Shown: one piece after another, positions 4,593-12,869 of the stretch
Position numbering within the stretch: position 1 is the first letter of the stretch
How the letters are laid out: each line of letters opens with the position of its first letter
Made by a program: the position numbers and the translations under genes
Source: an uncultured Clostridia bacterium
GTDB taxonomy: Bacteria > Bacillota > Clostridia > Christensenellales > Pumilibacteraceae
DNA length: 23,424 bases
Direction of reading: 5' to 3'
NCBI GenBank assembly: GCA_947385185.1
Contig: CANDJX010000006.1
Span: forward strand, 1 to 23,424
The notes under the pieces: generated by a model
Told to the model about the DNA's origin: nothing
Database searches by the model: none
Seen by the model: only the letters and a program-made list of their open reading frames with translations

Positions 4593-5729
4593 TCACATGA
4601 GCGGAGAGGTCTTGTAATCTTTTATCCGCGCTCTCGTGACGCTCGCCACGTTGCCGTCTTTATCCGTTTCGAAATCGAGGGTCTGAAGCAGAACTTTCGA
4701 AGTCGTTTCGCCGACGTAATCGAACCCGGTCTGCGAATAATAGAGATACTTTACCGTGCCGCTGTTCGCATTGGAATACTGCAGTCCGACGAGCAGGGCG
4801 GGGAACGCGTAGCCCTTGAAGTGGTCGTTTACTTCGGGATTGGATTCGTTCGGCACGTCGCTGTCGTAATAGTCCACTTCGCCATCGTCGAAATATCTGT
4901 CGATAAACCCGCCCGGCGTCTTATCCGCATTGATTCCGCCGACCTCGCCGACCGAGCTTGCGACTTGGAACGCCATGGCGCGATAATCTTCCGACCCTTT
5001 GATGCCGGTGTATACCGAGTTCCTCATATTGACGGACGAGCTGCCGCCCGCGGCAAGCGAGGAATGCGCGCGAAGCACGTAATACAGCGTTTCGTTATCG
5101 TACGCGGTTTCCTCGTTTTTAAGCTCGGTTTCGACTTTTTCATAACCCGCTTCGTTCGATTCGAAGACGTTCTTACGATTGACATAGTCCGCCGTCGCGG
5201 TATACTCGAGCCCCGACGATTCGTACCTGACCGCTTTATAAGAGAATACGGGCATGAGCGACGACGACTTGAATAACGCCACGCTTCCGATTTCGTCCGT
5301 TTTGCCGTTTAAGTATTCGAGCCTGTACGACGTATAGAGCACGGTATACGAGCCTGCGGCGGTGGAAAGCCTGTGCGCGCCGAGCGGAGCGAGGTTTTCG
5401 GCGAAATATTCGCTTGCGCGTCCGATGGCTTCGAGCTGATCCGATTCGTATATATTCCCGCGCACGGTAATAAGCGTAGTGGAATATTCGCCGCGCGCCT
5501 CTATATCGTCGTCATCGAACGCGGTCGTATTCGACGCGGTATTGTTTGCCGCGAATCGGTCTACTTCGTACGCTACGTATTCGTAATCGTTGCTGTTCGT
5601 CCAAGGTTTAGCCGAAGTAATCGCAGGCGTTGAAGTGCCGCCGCAACCGAACAGTCCGCCGCTGCCGCAACCGAACATAAACACGCTCGACAAAAGCAGG
5701 CAACCTATAACAGTAAAAGCTTTTTTCAT
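4593..5729 (-). CDS. Predicted lipoprotein of unknown function (378 aa)
   Basis: The start at 5729 is chosen because MKKAFTVIGCLLLSSVFMFGC is a complete lipoprotein signal with the lipidated Cys at residue 21, and GGAG lies upstream; a longer in-frame reading from 5792 would begin inside the promoter. After a Gly/Cys-rich linker (GSGGLFGCGG) the mature domain (about 345 residues) is acidic and Tyr/Ser-rich, with segments such as SNDYEYVAYEVDRF, YTVLYTSYRLEYLNGKTDEI and YYDSDVPNESN. No enzyme motif or known fold was recognised. The regular Y-x-Y and charged alternation suggests extended beta-sheet. It is a single-gene unit: a divergent promoter shared with addB at one side and a bidirectional terminator at the other. 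Confidence 0.8.
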   Translation of the reverse strand: MKKAFTVIGCLLLSSVFMFGCGSGGLFGCGGTSTPAITSAKPWTNSNDYEYVAYEVDRFAANNTASNTTAFDDDDIEARGEYSTTLITVRGNIYESDQLEAIGRASEYFAENLAPLGAHRLSTAAGSYTVLYTSYRLEYLNGKTDEIGSVALFKSSSLMPVFSYKAVRYESSGLEYTATADYVNRKNVFESNEAGYEKVETELKNEETAYDNETLYYVLRAHSSLAAGGSSSVNMRNSVYTGIKGSEDYRAMAFQVASSVGEVGGINADKTPGGFIDRYFDDGEVDYYDSDVPNESNPEVNDHFKGYAFPALLVGLQYSNANSGTVKYLYYSQTGFDYVGETTSKVLLQTLDFETDKDGNVASVTRARIKDYKTSPLM

Positions 5730-5763
5730 GTACAGCTCCAGGATTTTCCGAATTTTCCCGTAT

Positions 5764-5792
5764 ATTTTACCACAAATAACTTGCTTTGTCAC
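5764..5792 (-). promoter_or_regulatory. Promoter of the lipoprotein gene (minus strand)
   Basis: On the minus strand GTGACA (5792-5787) and TAAAAT (5769-5764) are separated by 17 bases, giving a leader of about 30 bases. Its -35 directly abuts the -35 of the divergent addB promoter. Confidence 0.65.
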
Positions 5793-5809
5793 CTTAATTC
5801 GGGTATTAT
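5781..5809 (+). promoter_or_regulatory. Promoter of addB-addA (probably leaderless)
   Basis: TTGCTT (5781-5786) and TATTAT (5804-5809) are separated by 17 bases, placing the transcription start at about 5816-5818, on the addB ATG. There is no ribosome-binding site between the -10 and the ATG. Confidence 0.6.
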
Positions 5810-5817
5810 GTTTACAT

Positions 5818-8700
5818 ATGAAAGAAAAAATTATTTCGGATTCTTATTACGGGTCGCTCGTCGCCGCCGTCGATAAACTCGCCGAACGCAGAATCTCGCT
5901 CGGTCACCGTCATATACTGATCGTACCCGACCGTTGCACGCTGACCGCCGAACGCATGATATGCAAAAGGTTCGGCGGCGTATTCGACGTGAGCGTAACG
6001 ACCTGGAGCCGACTTCTGAGGGGGAAAGCCGAGCTCGACTATCTGCCGAAGCAAGGCAGCGTAATGCTCATACGCCGCGTGCTCGAGGAGAAAAAGAAAG
6101 AACTGAAATGTTATAAAAAGAGCGCGTCGGCGCGCGGTTTTGCCGCAAAACTTTACGAGTCGATAGGGCAGCTCGCCGTCTGCGAGGTCACTCCGGACGA
6201 AGTCCGCGCCCGCGGCGGCGAACGGGCGGAGGACGTCGCGCTCGTATATTCGGAATATCTGAAGCTTACGGACGGAATGTACGTCGATTCGGCGGGCAGG
6301 ATGAAGCTGCTTAAAGCGTATCTCGAAAACTCGGACTTTCTTTCGGGCGCGACGATATACATAGCGTGTTTCGACGCTTACACGAAGCAGATGACGAACA
6401 TAATAGACGTCATGGAAAAGAAAAGCGACGGAGTTTACGTTTTCGACACGGAAGCGAAATATTCGTTCGGCGACGTTGAGGTATACGCCGCGTCGTCGCC
6501 CGTGTTCGCGGCCAAGGAAGTCGCGCGGCGCGTGATCGCCGAAATGAAAGCGGGTACGGACGCAAGCGAAATGTGCGTCGTGACGGCGGGCAGACCGGAC
6601 GAGCTCGTGCGCATTCTCGGCGAAAACGAAGTGCCATACTCCGCTCCGGTTACGCTTACGTTGGATAAGCACCCGCTCGGCAGGTTTCTCGCGCTCGCGC
6701 TCAATCTGCCGCTTAAGGGCTACAGAACCGCCGACGCAGTGCGCCTGACGAAAAACCCGCTGTCCGGCGCGGACAAGTCGGACAGCGACGCGCTCGAAAG
6801 ATACGCGGCGCGTTACGGCATAACTTACAAACTTTTTCTGTCGCCGTTTACGCTCGGTTTCGACGGTACGGACGACGAACGCGCTCTTGCCGCGAGCGCC
6901 GAAAAAGCCCGCGCCGTTGTAGCGCGTATAGCGGGCAAGCTCGGAAAAAGCGACGTACCGGGCGAAATCGACGAATTGATTTCTTATGCGGAGGCAAACT
7001 GCCCGGACGGACTTAAGTCGGAGGACGAGGGCAGGGCAAACCCGTTCGAAAAAGCCCGCGCGCTCGTAAGCCTTTGCCGCGAACTCATGCCGTCCGCGCC
7101 GAGTAGAGTCGTTGTCGATTCGCTCGTCGAAGGCATGGCGACGCTCGAGCTCGCCGCCCGTCCGAAGATAACCGGCGCGGTCGAGATAGGCGGAGAATGC
7201 GATTTCCGCGCCCGCAGGTTTTCCCGCGTCATCGTTGCGGATTTCGATACCGACGTTCACCCGTCCGTTACGCCCGACTCCGGGCTTATCTCGGACGACG
7301 ATATAGAAGAATTGCGCGCGCTCGGTTCCGAAATATCGCCGACGACCGCCGAAGTGAACCGCCGCGCCCGCGACGAATTTTTCCTGCTTCTTTCGGGCGC
7401 GGAAAAGGTGATTCTGATCCATACGGATAAAGTCGGGTCGGCGCTCGGAGCGATAACGCCCTCGGCGAAAAGCGTAAGATTCGTAAGCGGCGACAACGTT
7501 GCCGCAAGCCTCGACGTTTCTACGGACGCATCGGTATTTTTATCGGCGTGCCCGACCTTCGGTATGGCGACCGAACAATACCTCGCCGCCCGCGCGGGAC
7601 TGACCGACGGCGAATCGGCGCCGCCTTATTATCCTTACGCCGAACTCCTCGTAGGCGAAGCCGCGTCGGGGTACTCGATCCCCGAGCCTCCGACCGAGGT
7701 GAAGGAAGCGGGCGGGCTCATGCTGTCCGACCATACCAAAGTCAGCCAGCTCGAAACGTATTTCGCTTGCCCTCTCAAACACTTTTTTCGGTACGGGCTC
7801 AGACTGAAAAAGCCGGAAACGGGTGAGCTCGAACCCGTGGACGTCGGCAGTTTACTCCATTCGGTCGCGGAAAATTACGTTAAGATCATGGACGACGTCG
7901 ATCCCGAAACGGCGGCGGAAAAACTGCTTGCGGAAGCAGTCGCGGCGTCGGGTAAGAGCGAAACCGCCGATCCGCGCGCGATAGAATTGCTCGAACGGGA
8001 AGCCGCAGGACTTTGTAAAGCGATTCTGCGTCAGATCCGCGTCGGCTCGTTCCGTCCCGCGGCGGCGGAACAGGAATTCGGTTTCGAGGGAAGCAAACTC
8101 GCCGGCATAGACTTAAACGTACGCGGCGGAAAGGTCGGACTGCGCGGCAAAATCGACAGGATAGACACGTGCGGGCGGCTTGTCCGGCTCATAGATTATA
8201 AGACGGGAGGCGTAAAATTTTCGCTCGGCGACCTTAAATGCGGGGTCAAGATCCAGCTTCTCGTATATCTTGCCGTGCTCATACGCGCGGGGTACGTTCC
8301 CGCGGGCGCATTCTATTTCTCCACGCTTTCCGACTTCGGACAGAAAGAACCGTATCTTCTGACCGGCGTTTGCTCGAACGACGAACAAGTGCTTAACGCC
8401 ACCGATCCCGCCATAATCGCAAGCGGCGAAAGCGGAATAATCAAAGTGAAAAAACAGGGCGGAACGTACGTTGCGAACAAGGAGAATACGGACGACGTGC
8501 GTATGCTTGCCGATTACGCGATCCGTATCGCCGAAAAAGCGGCGGAAGAAATATCGGGCGGATTTATCGCGCCGTCGCCTTACGGCAGTCCGGACGCGTG
8601 CGCGTATTGCGAGTATGCGGCGGCTTGCGGATACGAGGGCGACAAGCGCAATCCTCCGGGAGTCGTTCTTCACGCGAAGTCAGGGGACAGGGAGGAATAA
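5818..8700 (+). CDS. addB: AddB (RexB-type) subunit of the AddAB helicase-nuclease
   Basis: This subunit works with AddA to process double-strand DNA ends for recombination. The 960-residue reading from ATG 5818 begins in the family-typical way (ILIVPDRCTLTAERMI..FGG.FDVSVTTWSRLL at about 40-75); the upstream frame extension crosses promoters of the divergent gene and is rejected. The C-terminal PD-(D/E)XK nuclease is clear: GKIDRID, then LIDYKTGG with D793 and K795. The four iron-sulfur cysteines are C651 (CPLKHFF) and C928-x2-C931-x5-C937. The N-terminal Walker A loop (GxxGSGKT) of Bacillus AddB is absent: the matching place reads SDSYYGSLVAAVDKL. This subunit probably does not bind ATP, as known for lactococcal RexB. 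AddA starts three bases after the stop. Confidence 0.9.
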   Translation: MKEKIISDSYYGSLVAAVDKLAERRISLGHRHILIVPDRCTLTAERMICKRFGGVFDVSVTTWSRLLRGKAELDYLPKQGSVMLIRRVLEEKKKELKCYKKSASARGFAAKLYESIGQLAVCEVTPDEVRARGGERAEDVALVYSEYLKLTDGMYVDSAGRMKLLKAYLENSDFLSGATIYIACFDAYTKQMTNIIDVMEKKSDGVYVFDTEAKYSFGDVEVYAASSPVFAAKEVARRVIAEMKAGTDASEMCVVTAGRPDELVRILGENEVPYSAPVTLTLDKHPLGRFLALALNLPLKGYRTADAVRLTKNPLSGADKSDSDALERYAARYGITYKLFLSPFTLGFDGTDDERALAASAEKARAVVARIAGKLGKSDVPGEIDELISYAEANCPDGLKSEDEGRANPFEKARALVSLCRELMPSAPSRVVVDSLVEGMATLELAARPKITGAVEIGGECDFRARRFSRVIVADFDTDVHPSVTPDSGLISDDDIEELRALGSEISPTTAEVNRRARDEFFLLLSGAEKVILIHTDKVGSALGAITPSAKSVRFVSGDNVAASLDVSTDASVFLSACPTFGMATEQYLAARAGLTDGESAPPYYPYAELLVGEAASGYSIPEPPTEVKEAGGLMLSDHTKVSQLETYFACPLKHFFRYGLRLKKPETGELEPVDVGSLLHSVAENYVKIMDDVDPETAAEKLLAEAVAASGKSETADPRAIELLEREAAGLCKAILRQIRVGSFRPAAAEQEFGFEGSKLAGIDLNVRGGKVGLRGKIDRIDTCGRLVRLIDYKTGGVKFSLGDLKCGVKIQLLVYLAVLIRAGYVPAGAFYFSTLSDFGQKEPYLLTGVCSNDEQVLNATDPAIIASGESGIIKVKKQGGTYVANKENTDDVRMLADYAIRIAEKAAEEISGGFIAPSPYGSPDACAYCEYAAACGYEGDKRNPPGVVLHAKSGDREE

Positions 8701-8703
8701 GCC

Positions 8704-11700
8704 GTGGAGTGGACTACCGAACAAAAGAAAATAATAGATTACGGCAAAGGCAACCTGCTCGTGTCGGCGAGTGCGGGAAGCGGAAAGACCACGGTCATGC
8801 TCGGGCGCGTTCTTCGTCTGATCGAGGACGGTTACAGCCTGAAAGGAATGCTTATATCCACGTTTACGGTTTCCGCCGCCGACGATATGCGCGCCAAACT
8901 CGCGGACAGACTGCGCGAAAAAGCCGCGGAAACGGGGGATAAGCGTTACGCAGCCGAGCTCGAATACCTGCCCGGAGCCGACATCTGCACCCTGCACAAA
9001 TGGTGTCAGAAACTCATCAGAAAATATTTCTACGTCACCGGCGACGATCCCGCGTTCGAAATTGCCGAAGAAGGCGAGTGCGCGGTCATGCGCGCAGAAG
9101 CCGTCGCGCGCGCTCTTGAAGAAGCCGCGGCTGATCCGGGGTTCGAAGCGGTGAGCAGACTGTACGTGCGCCGCAGGAGCGACGCGCCGATTCGGCGTAT
9201 CGTTCTCGGTATCATGTCGTATGCAGACGCACAGCCGGACGCGGACGAATGGATGAAGCACGCCGCCGACGCGTACTCGGACGACGGCGCGTGCCGCGAA
9301 TATCTTTCTTCCGTCGCGGCTTCGCGCTACGCCGCTGTTTCGGAAGAGGCGGACAGACTCGAAGCGGCGGCAAAATCGCTCGGGCTCGAAAAAGCCGCGC
9401 CTCTTATCGACGAGCTCCGCGCGCGTGCGGCCGGCGCGGATATAAAGTATACCGTCGCTCGCGGAATAACTGCGATCAAAGCCGAATTCGACGCGCTCAA
9501 AAAGCGTGTGGATAAATACGTCGAATTTCTCGAAACGGTGAACTCGGCGAGAAATATCGAGGCTGGTCGGGACGCGGAATTGTTTATATCCGTCGCGCGC
9601 CGCGCCGCCGAACTGTACGACGAAGCGAAAGCGGAAAAAGGCAAACTCGACTTTACCGATCTCGAACGCCGCGCTCTCGCCATACTGTCGTCGCCGGCAG
9701 GCGAGGAAGTGCGCTCGTCGCTGACGCACGTATTCATCGACGAATATCAGGACATCAATCCGCTTCAGGAAAGGATCATCAATCTTGCGGGCAAAGACAA
9801 TTTGTTCTTTGTCGGGGACATAAAGCAGAGCATTTACGCGTTCCGCAATTGCACGCCGTCGGCGTTTGCCGCCAAGCGCGACGAGCTTGCTTCGGGCGGC
9901 GGCACTGTCGAACTCAACCGCAACTACCGCTCGAAATCGGGGATCTTACGCTTCGCCAACGTACTGTTTTCGCGCATAATGACCGCGCGCTTCGGGAACG
10001 TGGATTACGCTTCGACCGCGCGTTTCGTGACCGACGAAGCCGACGGCGACGACGGAAGCGTGGAAATAGTCATGACCGAAAAACCGAAATCCGGTAAAGA
10101 TAAGACGGATTTTACCGAGGTTTACAGCGTGAAAGAACACGTCGCTTCCGAAAAGAGAGGCGCGCGCGAGGCGGAGGCGGACGCCGTTACCGAAGAAATA
10201 GTCGGCTTGCTCGGACAGGGACGGAGCTACGGCGACATAGTCGTGCTCGTGCGTTCCCGCGGCGCGCTCGGCAATATGATCGCGCGCAACCTGCGCCAGA
10301 TAGGCGTGCCCGTTTCCGTGAGCAGTAAGCTCGGCGTAAGCGGCGGACGGACGAACGGACTTTTGCTGTCGTACTTAAGACTGATAGACAATTTCCGCGA
10401 CGACGTATCGCTTGTCGCCGTCATGCGCAGCCGTATAGGCGGGTTTTCGGACGCGCGTCTTGCGTCGATCCGCGCGGCGCACCCCGAGTGCGCTTACTTC
10501 TGCGACTGCGTGCTCAAAGAGGAAAGCGATCCGGAAATAGCCGCTTTTCTCGCCGACGTAAGGGCGTATACCGAACTTGCCGGGTATATGACGGTGGGCG
10601 GACTCGCCGGGCGCATAACGTCGGATAAAAAGCTGTTTTTTACCGCCATGTCCGAAAATCTCGGCATATCCAAAGCGGACGGGCTCGGCAGACTTCTCGA
10701 ACAGATGAACGCATATAACGGGACGCTGTCCGAATATCTCGAATATCTCGAATCGGACGAACCGACCGTAGACGTGCCGCCTCAGCCCGGCAGCGTGCGG
10801 ATAATGACCGTGCACGCGTCCAAAGGACTGGAGTTTCCCGTAGTGCTTATGTGCGGACTCGGTACGGCTTTTCGCACGGACTCGAACGGAAATACGATAC
10901 CCGACGGCGATTTCGGGCTCGGGCTTGCTTCGCGCGTGTCGGAAACGGGCGAAACCGTGCCGTCGCTGCCGCTTATCGCCGCGCGCGAACGCAAAAGAAA
11001 ATCCGAACTCGAGGAGGAAATGCGCGTGCTTTACGTCGCGTTGACTCGGGCGCGGGACAAACTCGTGCTGTTTTTGCCCGACGCGGATTATAAGCCGAAG
11101 CCGATCGAAGAATGCGCCTGCTTCGCCGACTGGATATACCCGTCCGCGGCGGCGCGCGGAATAAAGCGGGGAGTGACCCGCGTCGAGCCTCCGGCAGTAT
11201 CGCATTCTCCCGCCCCCGTGAATGAAACCACGCTCGGAAAAATGAAAGAATATCTGTCCGCGCCTTTACCGAAGAGCGTGCGCGAAATAAAAAAATCGGT
11301 CACCGGACTTCTTGCCGAAAGCGCGGAGGACGAGGAAGAACAGACAGTTACCCCGCTTTTCGACGACGGCGAGTATGACGGACAGGGCGACGGGGAAACG
11401 GCTATGGCGCGCGGCACCGCGTTCCACGCCTGCTTGGAAGCGTTCGACTATTCTTTACCGCTTGGCGCTCAGTCCGAAAAGCTTTCGGCGATAGAGAATT
11501 TCGGACTTGTCGACAAGACCAAACTTGCCGCGGCGTTCGGAATAATCGGAAAGGAGATCGAAGGCGCGGAAATCTACCGCGAACAGCCTTTTCTGTTTGC
11601 CGCCGAAAACGTCGACGGAGCGGACGACGGAACGCTTCTTCAGGGCGTGATCGACCTGCTTGCCGTGCGCGGCGACGAAGCGGAAATAATAGATTACAAG

Positions 11701-11838
11701 ACCGGCTTCGTAAACTCCGAACGCCGCGAAAAGTACGAGCGGCAACTGAACGTCTACGCCGCCGCGGTCGAAAAAGTCCTCGGACTGAAAGTGACGAAAA
11801 AGAAAATATATCTTATCGACGGCATGAAATTTTTGTGA
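8704..11838 (+). CDS. addA: AddA helicase-nuclease subunit (UvrD family)
   Basis: This 1044-residue superfamily 1 helicase carries all expected motifs: Q-motif start WTTEQKKII, Walker A SASAGSGKTT with K28, TFTVSAADDM, Walker B FIDEYQDINPLQ with D346-E347, motif III GDIKQSIYAFR, motif IV NRNYRS, motif V RIMTVHASKGLEFPVV, and motif VI LYVALTRARDKL. The C-terminal nuclease domain has GTAFHACLEAF, GVIDLL (D984) and IIDYKTG (D997, K999). It is about 150 residues shorter than the Bacillus protein but nothing essential is missing. The start is GTG 8704, with GGGAGGAA just upstream inside the end of addB, so translation is coupled. A long hairpin terminator follows. Confidence 0.95.
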   Translation: MEWTTEQKKIIDYGKGNLLVSASAGSGKTTVMLGRVLRLIEDGYSLKGMLISTFTVSAADDMRAKLADRLREKAAETGDKRYAAELEYLPGADICTLHKWCQKLIRKYFYVTGDDPAFEIAEEGECAVMRAEAVARALEEAAADPGFEAVSRLYVRRRSDAPIRRIVLGIMSYADAQPDADEWMKHAADAYSDDGACREYLSSVAASRYAAVSEEADRLEAAAKSLGLEKAAPLIDELRARAAGADIKYTVARGITAIKAEFDALKKRVDKYVEFLETVNSARNIEAGRDAELFISVARRAAELYDEAKAEKGKLDFTDLERRALAILSSPAGEEVRSSLTHVFIDEYQDINPLQERIINLAGKDNLFFVGDIKQSIYAFRNCTPSAFAAKRDELASGGGTVELNRNYRSKSGILRFANVLFSRIMTARFGNVDYASTARFVTDEADGDDGSVEIVMTEKPKSGKDKTDFTEVYSVKEHVASEKRGAREAEADAVTEEIVGLLGQGRSYGDIVVLVRSRGALGNMIARNLRQIGVPVSVSSKLGVSGGRTNGLLLSYLRLIDNFRDDVSLVAVMRSRIGGFSDARLASIRAAHPECAYFCDCVLKEESDPEIAAFLADVRAYTELAGYMTVGGLAGRITSDKKLFFTAMSENLGISKADGLGRLLEQMNAYNGTLSEYLEYLESDEPTVDVPPQPGSVRIMTVHASKGLEFPVVLMCGLGTAFRTDSNGNTIPDGDFGLGLASRVSETGETVPSLPLIAARERKRKSELEEEMRVLYVALTRARDKLVLFLPDADYKPKPIEECACFADWIYPSAAARGIKRGVTRVEPPAVSHSPAPVNETTLGKMKEYLSAPLPKSVREIKKSVTGLLAESAEDEEEQTVTPLFDDGEYDGQGDGETAMARGTAFHACLEAFDYSLPLGAQSEKLSAIENFGLVDKTKLAAAFGIIGKEIEGAEIYREQPFLFAAENVDGADDGTLLQGVIDLLAVRGDEAEIIDYKTGFVNSERREKYERQLNVYAAAVEKVLGLKVTKKKIYLIDGMKFL

Positions 11839-11845
11839 TAAAAAT

Positions 11846-11930
11846 AAAAAGCGTCCGCGCTATTGAAATGCATCCAAAAGTTGGACAAAACTTTTGGAAG
11901 TGCATTTCATACTGCGGCGCGAACGCTTTT
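11846..11930. terminator. Long imperfect hairpin between addA and the PRC-barrel gene
   Basis: The left arm 11846-11882 and right arm 11889-11930 pair over most of about 37 bp around the loop GGACAA. The inner stem TCCAAAAGTT/AACTTTTGGA and the part GAAATGCA/TGCATTTC are perfect, and the outer ends are AAAAAGCG/CGCTTTT. Unpaired bases occur at two places. Minus-strand transcripts then run into TTTTTATTTTTATC, a good terminator for the PRC-barrel gene; plus-strand transcripts get CGCTTTTG. It is unusually long for a terminator and may be a small palindromic repeat element. Confidence 0.8.
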
Positions 11931-11984
11931 GCATGAACCGAAAGTTTACACCGAATATCTTTTGCATGAACTTAAAGTTTATAC
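11926..11984 (+). repeat. Direct repeat, 26 bp x 2, period 33
   Basis: Copy 1 begins at 11926 with CTTTTGCATGAACCGAAAG and copy 2 at 11959 with CTTTTGCATGAACTTAAAG; they differ at three positions in 26. The first copy shares its start with the right foot of the long hairpin, and the second ends at the PRC-barrel stop codon. Confidence 0.8.
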
Positions 11985-12670
11985 TACAGCGCGGACATGA
12001 CGAGCTTTACCACCGCGCCGCGGTCTTTCGCTCTGTCAATGAGTTCGCTCGTGACGAGCGCGCCTTTTGCGGCGATCAGTCGTCCTTCGAGGTCGCTTAC
12101 GTCCTCGCCGAGCGTGCGTCCGACTATGAACGAATATCTGCGCGTTCCGGTGATCCGCACGACGTTGTCGGTCTTTTTCTTCTCGTCTGCGGTTCGCGCG
12201 GCGGGCGCGGGGACTTTCTTTTTCTTACGCGCGATTTTGGTTTTGCTTCCGGGCAGTCTGAAAACGATCAGATCGTTCGAGCGCGACAGCACTTCGCCGA
12301 GCGGAAATATGCGCTTACCGCAGTATAGCGATTCGATCGCGAATTTTTCGCCGAGGTCGAGATCGGTCACTTTGCCGTAGTCCTCGCCGTCCTCGCCGAA
12401 CGCCGGCAGGTTTATGGGCGAAACCGCGCCTATCGGATAGCACATCACGAGCGATTCCGCGTATTTGACGGTGACGGTGCCGCGCGAAACCGCCGTAATG
12501 CGACTTACGTCGAGATATTTTTTTTCGCAGTCGTCCTCGTCGTCCATGAGAACTTCGAGAGCTTTTATTTTTTTGCAGTCCGCCGACGGAACGATTCCGC
12601 CGACCGTGCCGCAGATCGCCGCCGAGCCGAGCACGAGTACACGGCTGCCGATAAGTTCGCTTGCTTTCAT
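11984..12670 (-). CDS. PRC-barrel domain protein (228 aa)
   Basis: ATG 12670 is used because GGAGG lies 9 bases upstream and MKASELIGSRVLVLGSA is a standard PRC-barrel start; the longer frame to 12823 crosses structured leader DNA. Residues 1-75 form a PRC-barrel (IGSRV..., GTVGGIVPSADCKKIKAL, YLDVSRITAV). A second related half follows (about 80-130, GKVTDLDLGEKFAI, FPLGEVLSRSNDLIVFRL). Then comes a basic linker (KTKIARKKKKVPAPAARTADEKKK) and a C-terminal piece (IVGRTLGEDVSDLEGRLIAA..ALVTSELIDRAKDRGAV) like the short repeats often paired with PRC-barrels in Clostridia. Such proteins are thought to bind RNA, photosystem or polysaccharide partners; here the partner is unknown. It is a single-gene unit divergent from the DUF1858 gene. 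Confidence 0.8.
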   Translation of the reverse strand: MKASELIGSRVLVLGSAAICGTVGGIVPSADCKKIKALEVLMDDEDDCEKKYLDVSRITAVSRGTVTVKYAESLVMCYPIGAVSPINLPAFGEDGEDYGKVTDLDLGEKFAIESLYCGKRIFPLGEVLSRSNDLIVFRLPGSKTKIARKKKKVPAPAARTADEKKKTDNVVRITGTRRYSFIVGRTLGEDVSDLEGRLIAAKGALVTSELIDRAKDRGAVVKLVMSAL

Positions 12671-12684
12671 AAAAAACGCCTCCG

Positions 12685-12760
12685 CTTGCCTAAAGAAGTT
12701 CCGCACAGGTTCATGCGATAATCCTGCCTCGCGTCGCTTATGCGGAACTTGCCTTAAAGG
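12685..12760 (-). promoter_or_regulatory. Structured leader of the PRC-barrel gene
   Basis: A perfect 10-bp inverted repeat, AAGTTCCGCA (12696-12705) and TGCGGAACTT (12741-12750), encloses a smaller CAGG/CCTG stem (12706-12709, 12723-12726). CTTGCCTAAAG (12685-12695) and CTTGCCTTAAAG (12748-12759) flank it as direct repeats. The hairpin ends about 25 bases before the start codon. It may be an RNA regulatory structure or a protein site; no known riboswitch class was recognised. Confidence 0.45.
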
Positions 12761-12807
12761 TTTACTGGATAATCGTATGCGCGGCGTCGCGCGTTTATTC
12801 CAAACGC

Positions 12808-12837
12808 TTGACAAACTCCGCATTAAAGTTTTACAAT
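12808..12837 (+). promoter_or_regulatory. Promoter of the DUF1858 gene and probably pth-mfd
   Basis: TTGACA (12808-12813) and TACAAT (12832-12837) are separated by 18 bases. The -35 sits in CAAACGCTTGACAAAC, identical over 16 bases to the divIC promoter. Confidence 0.75.
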
Positions 12838-12869
12838 ATCAGCATAATAAAAGCAGGAGGTCACGCGTA

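Noticed and set aside
5812..7422. 536-codon open frame antisense to addB
   Set aside because: The Arg/Phe/Val-rich product has no recognisable domain. It mirrors the codon bias of addB, which carries clear family motifs.
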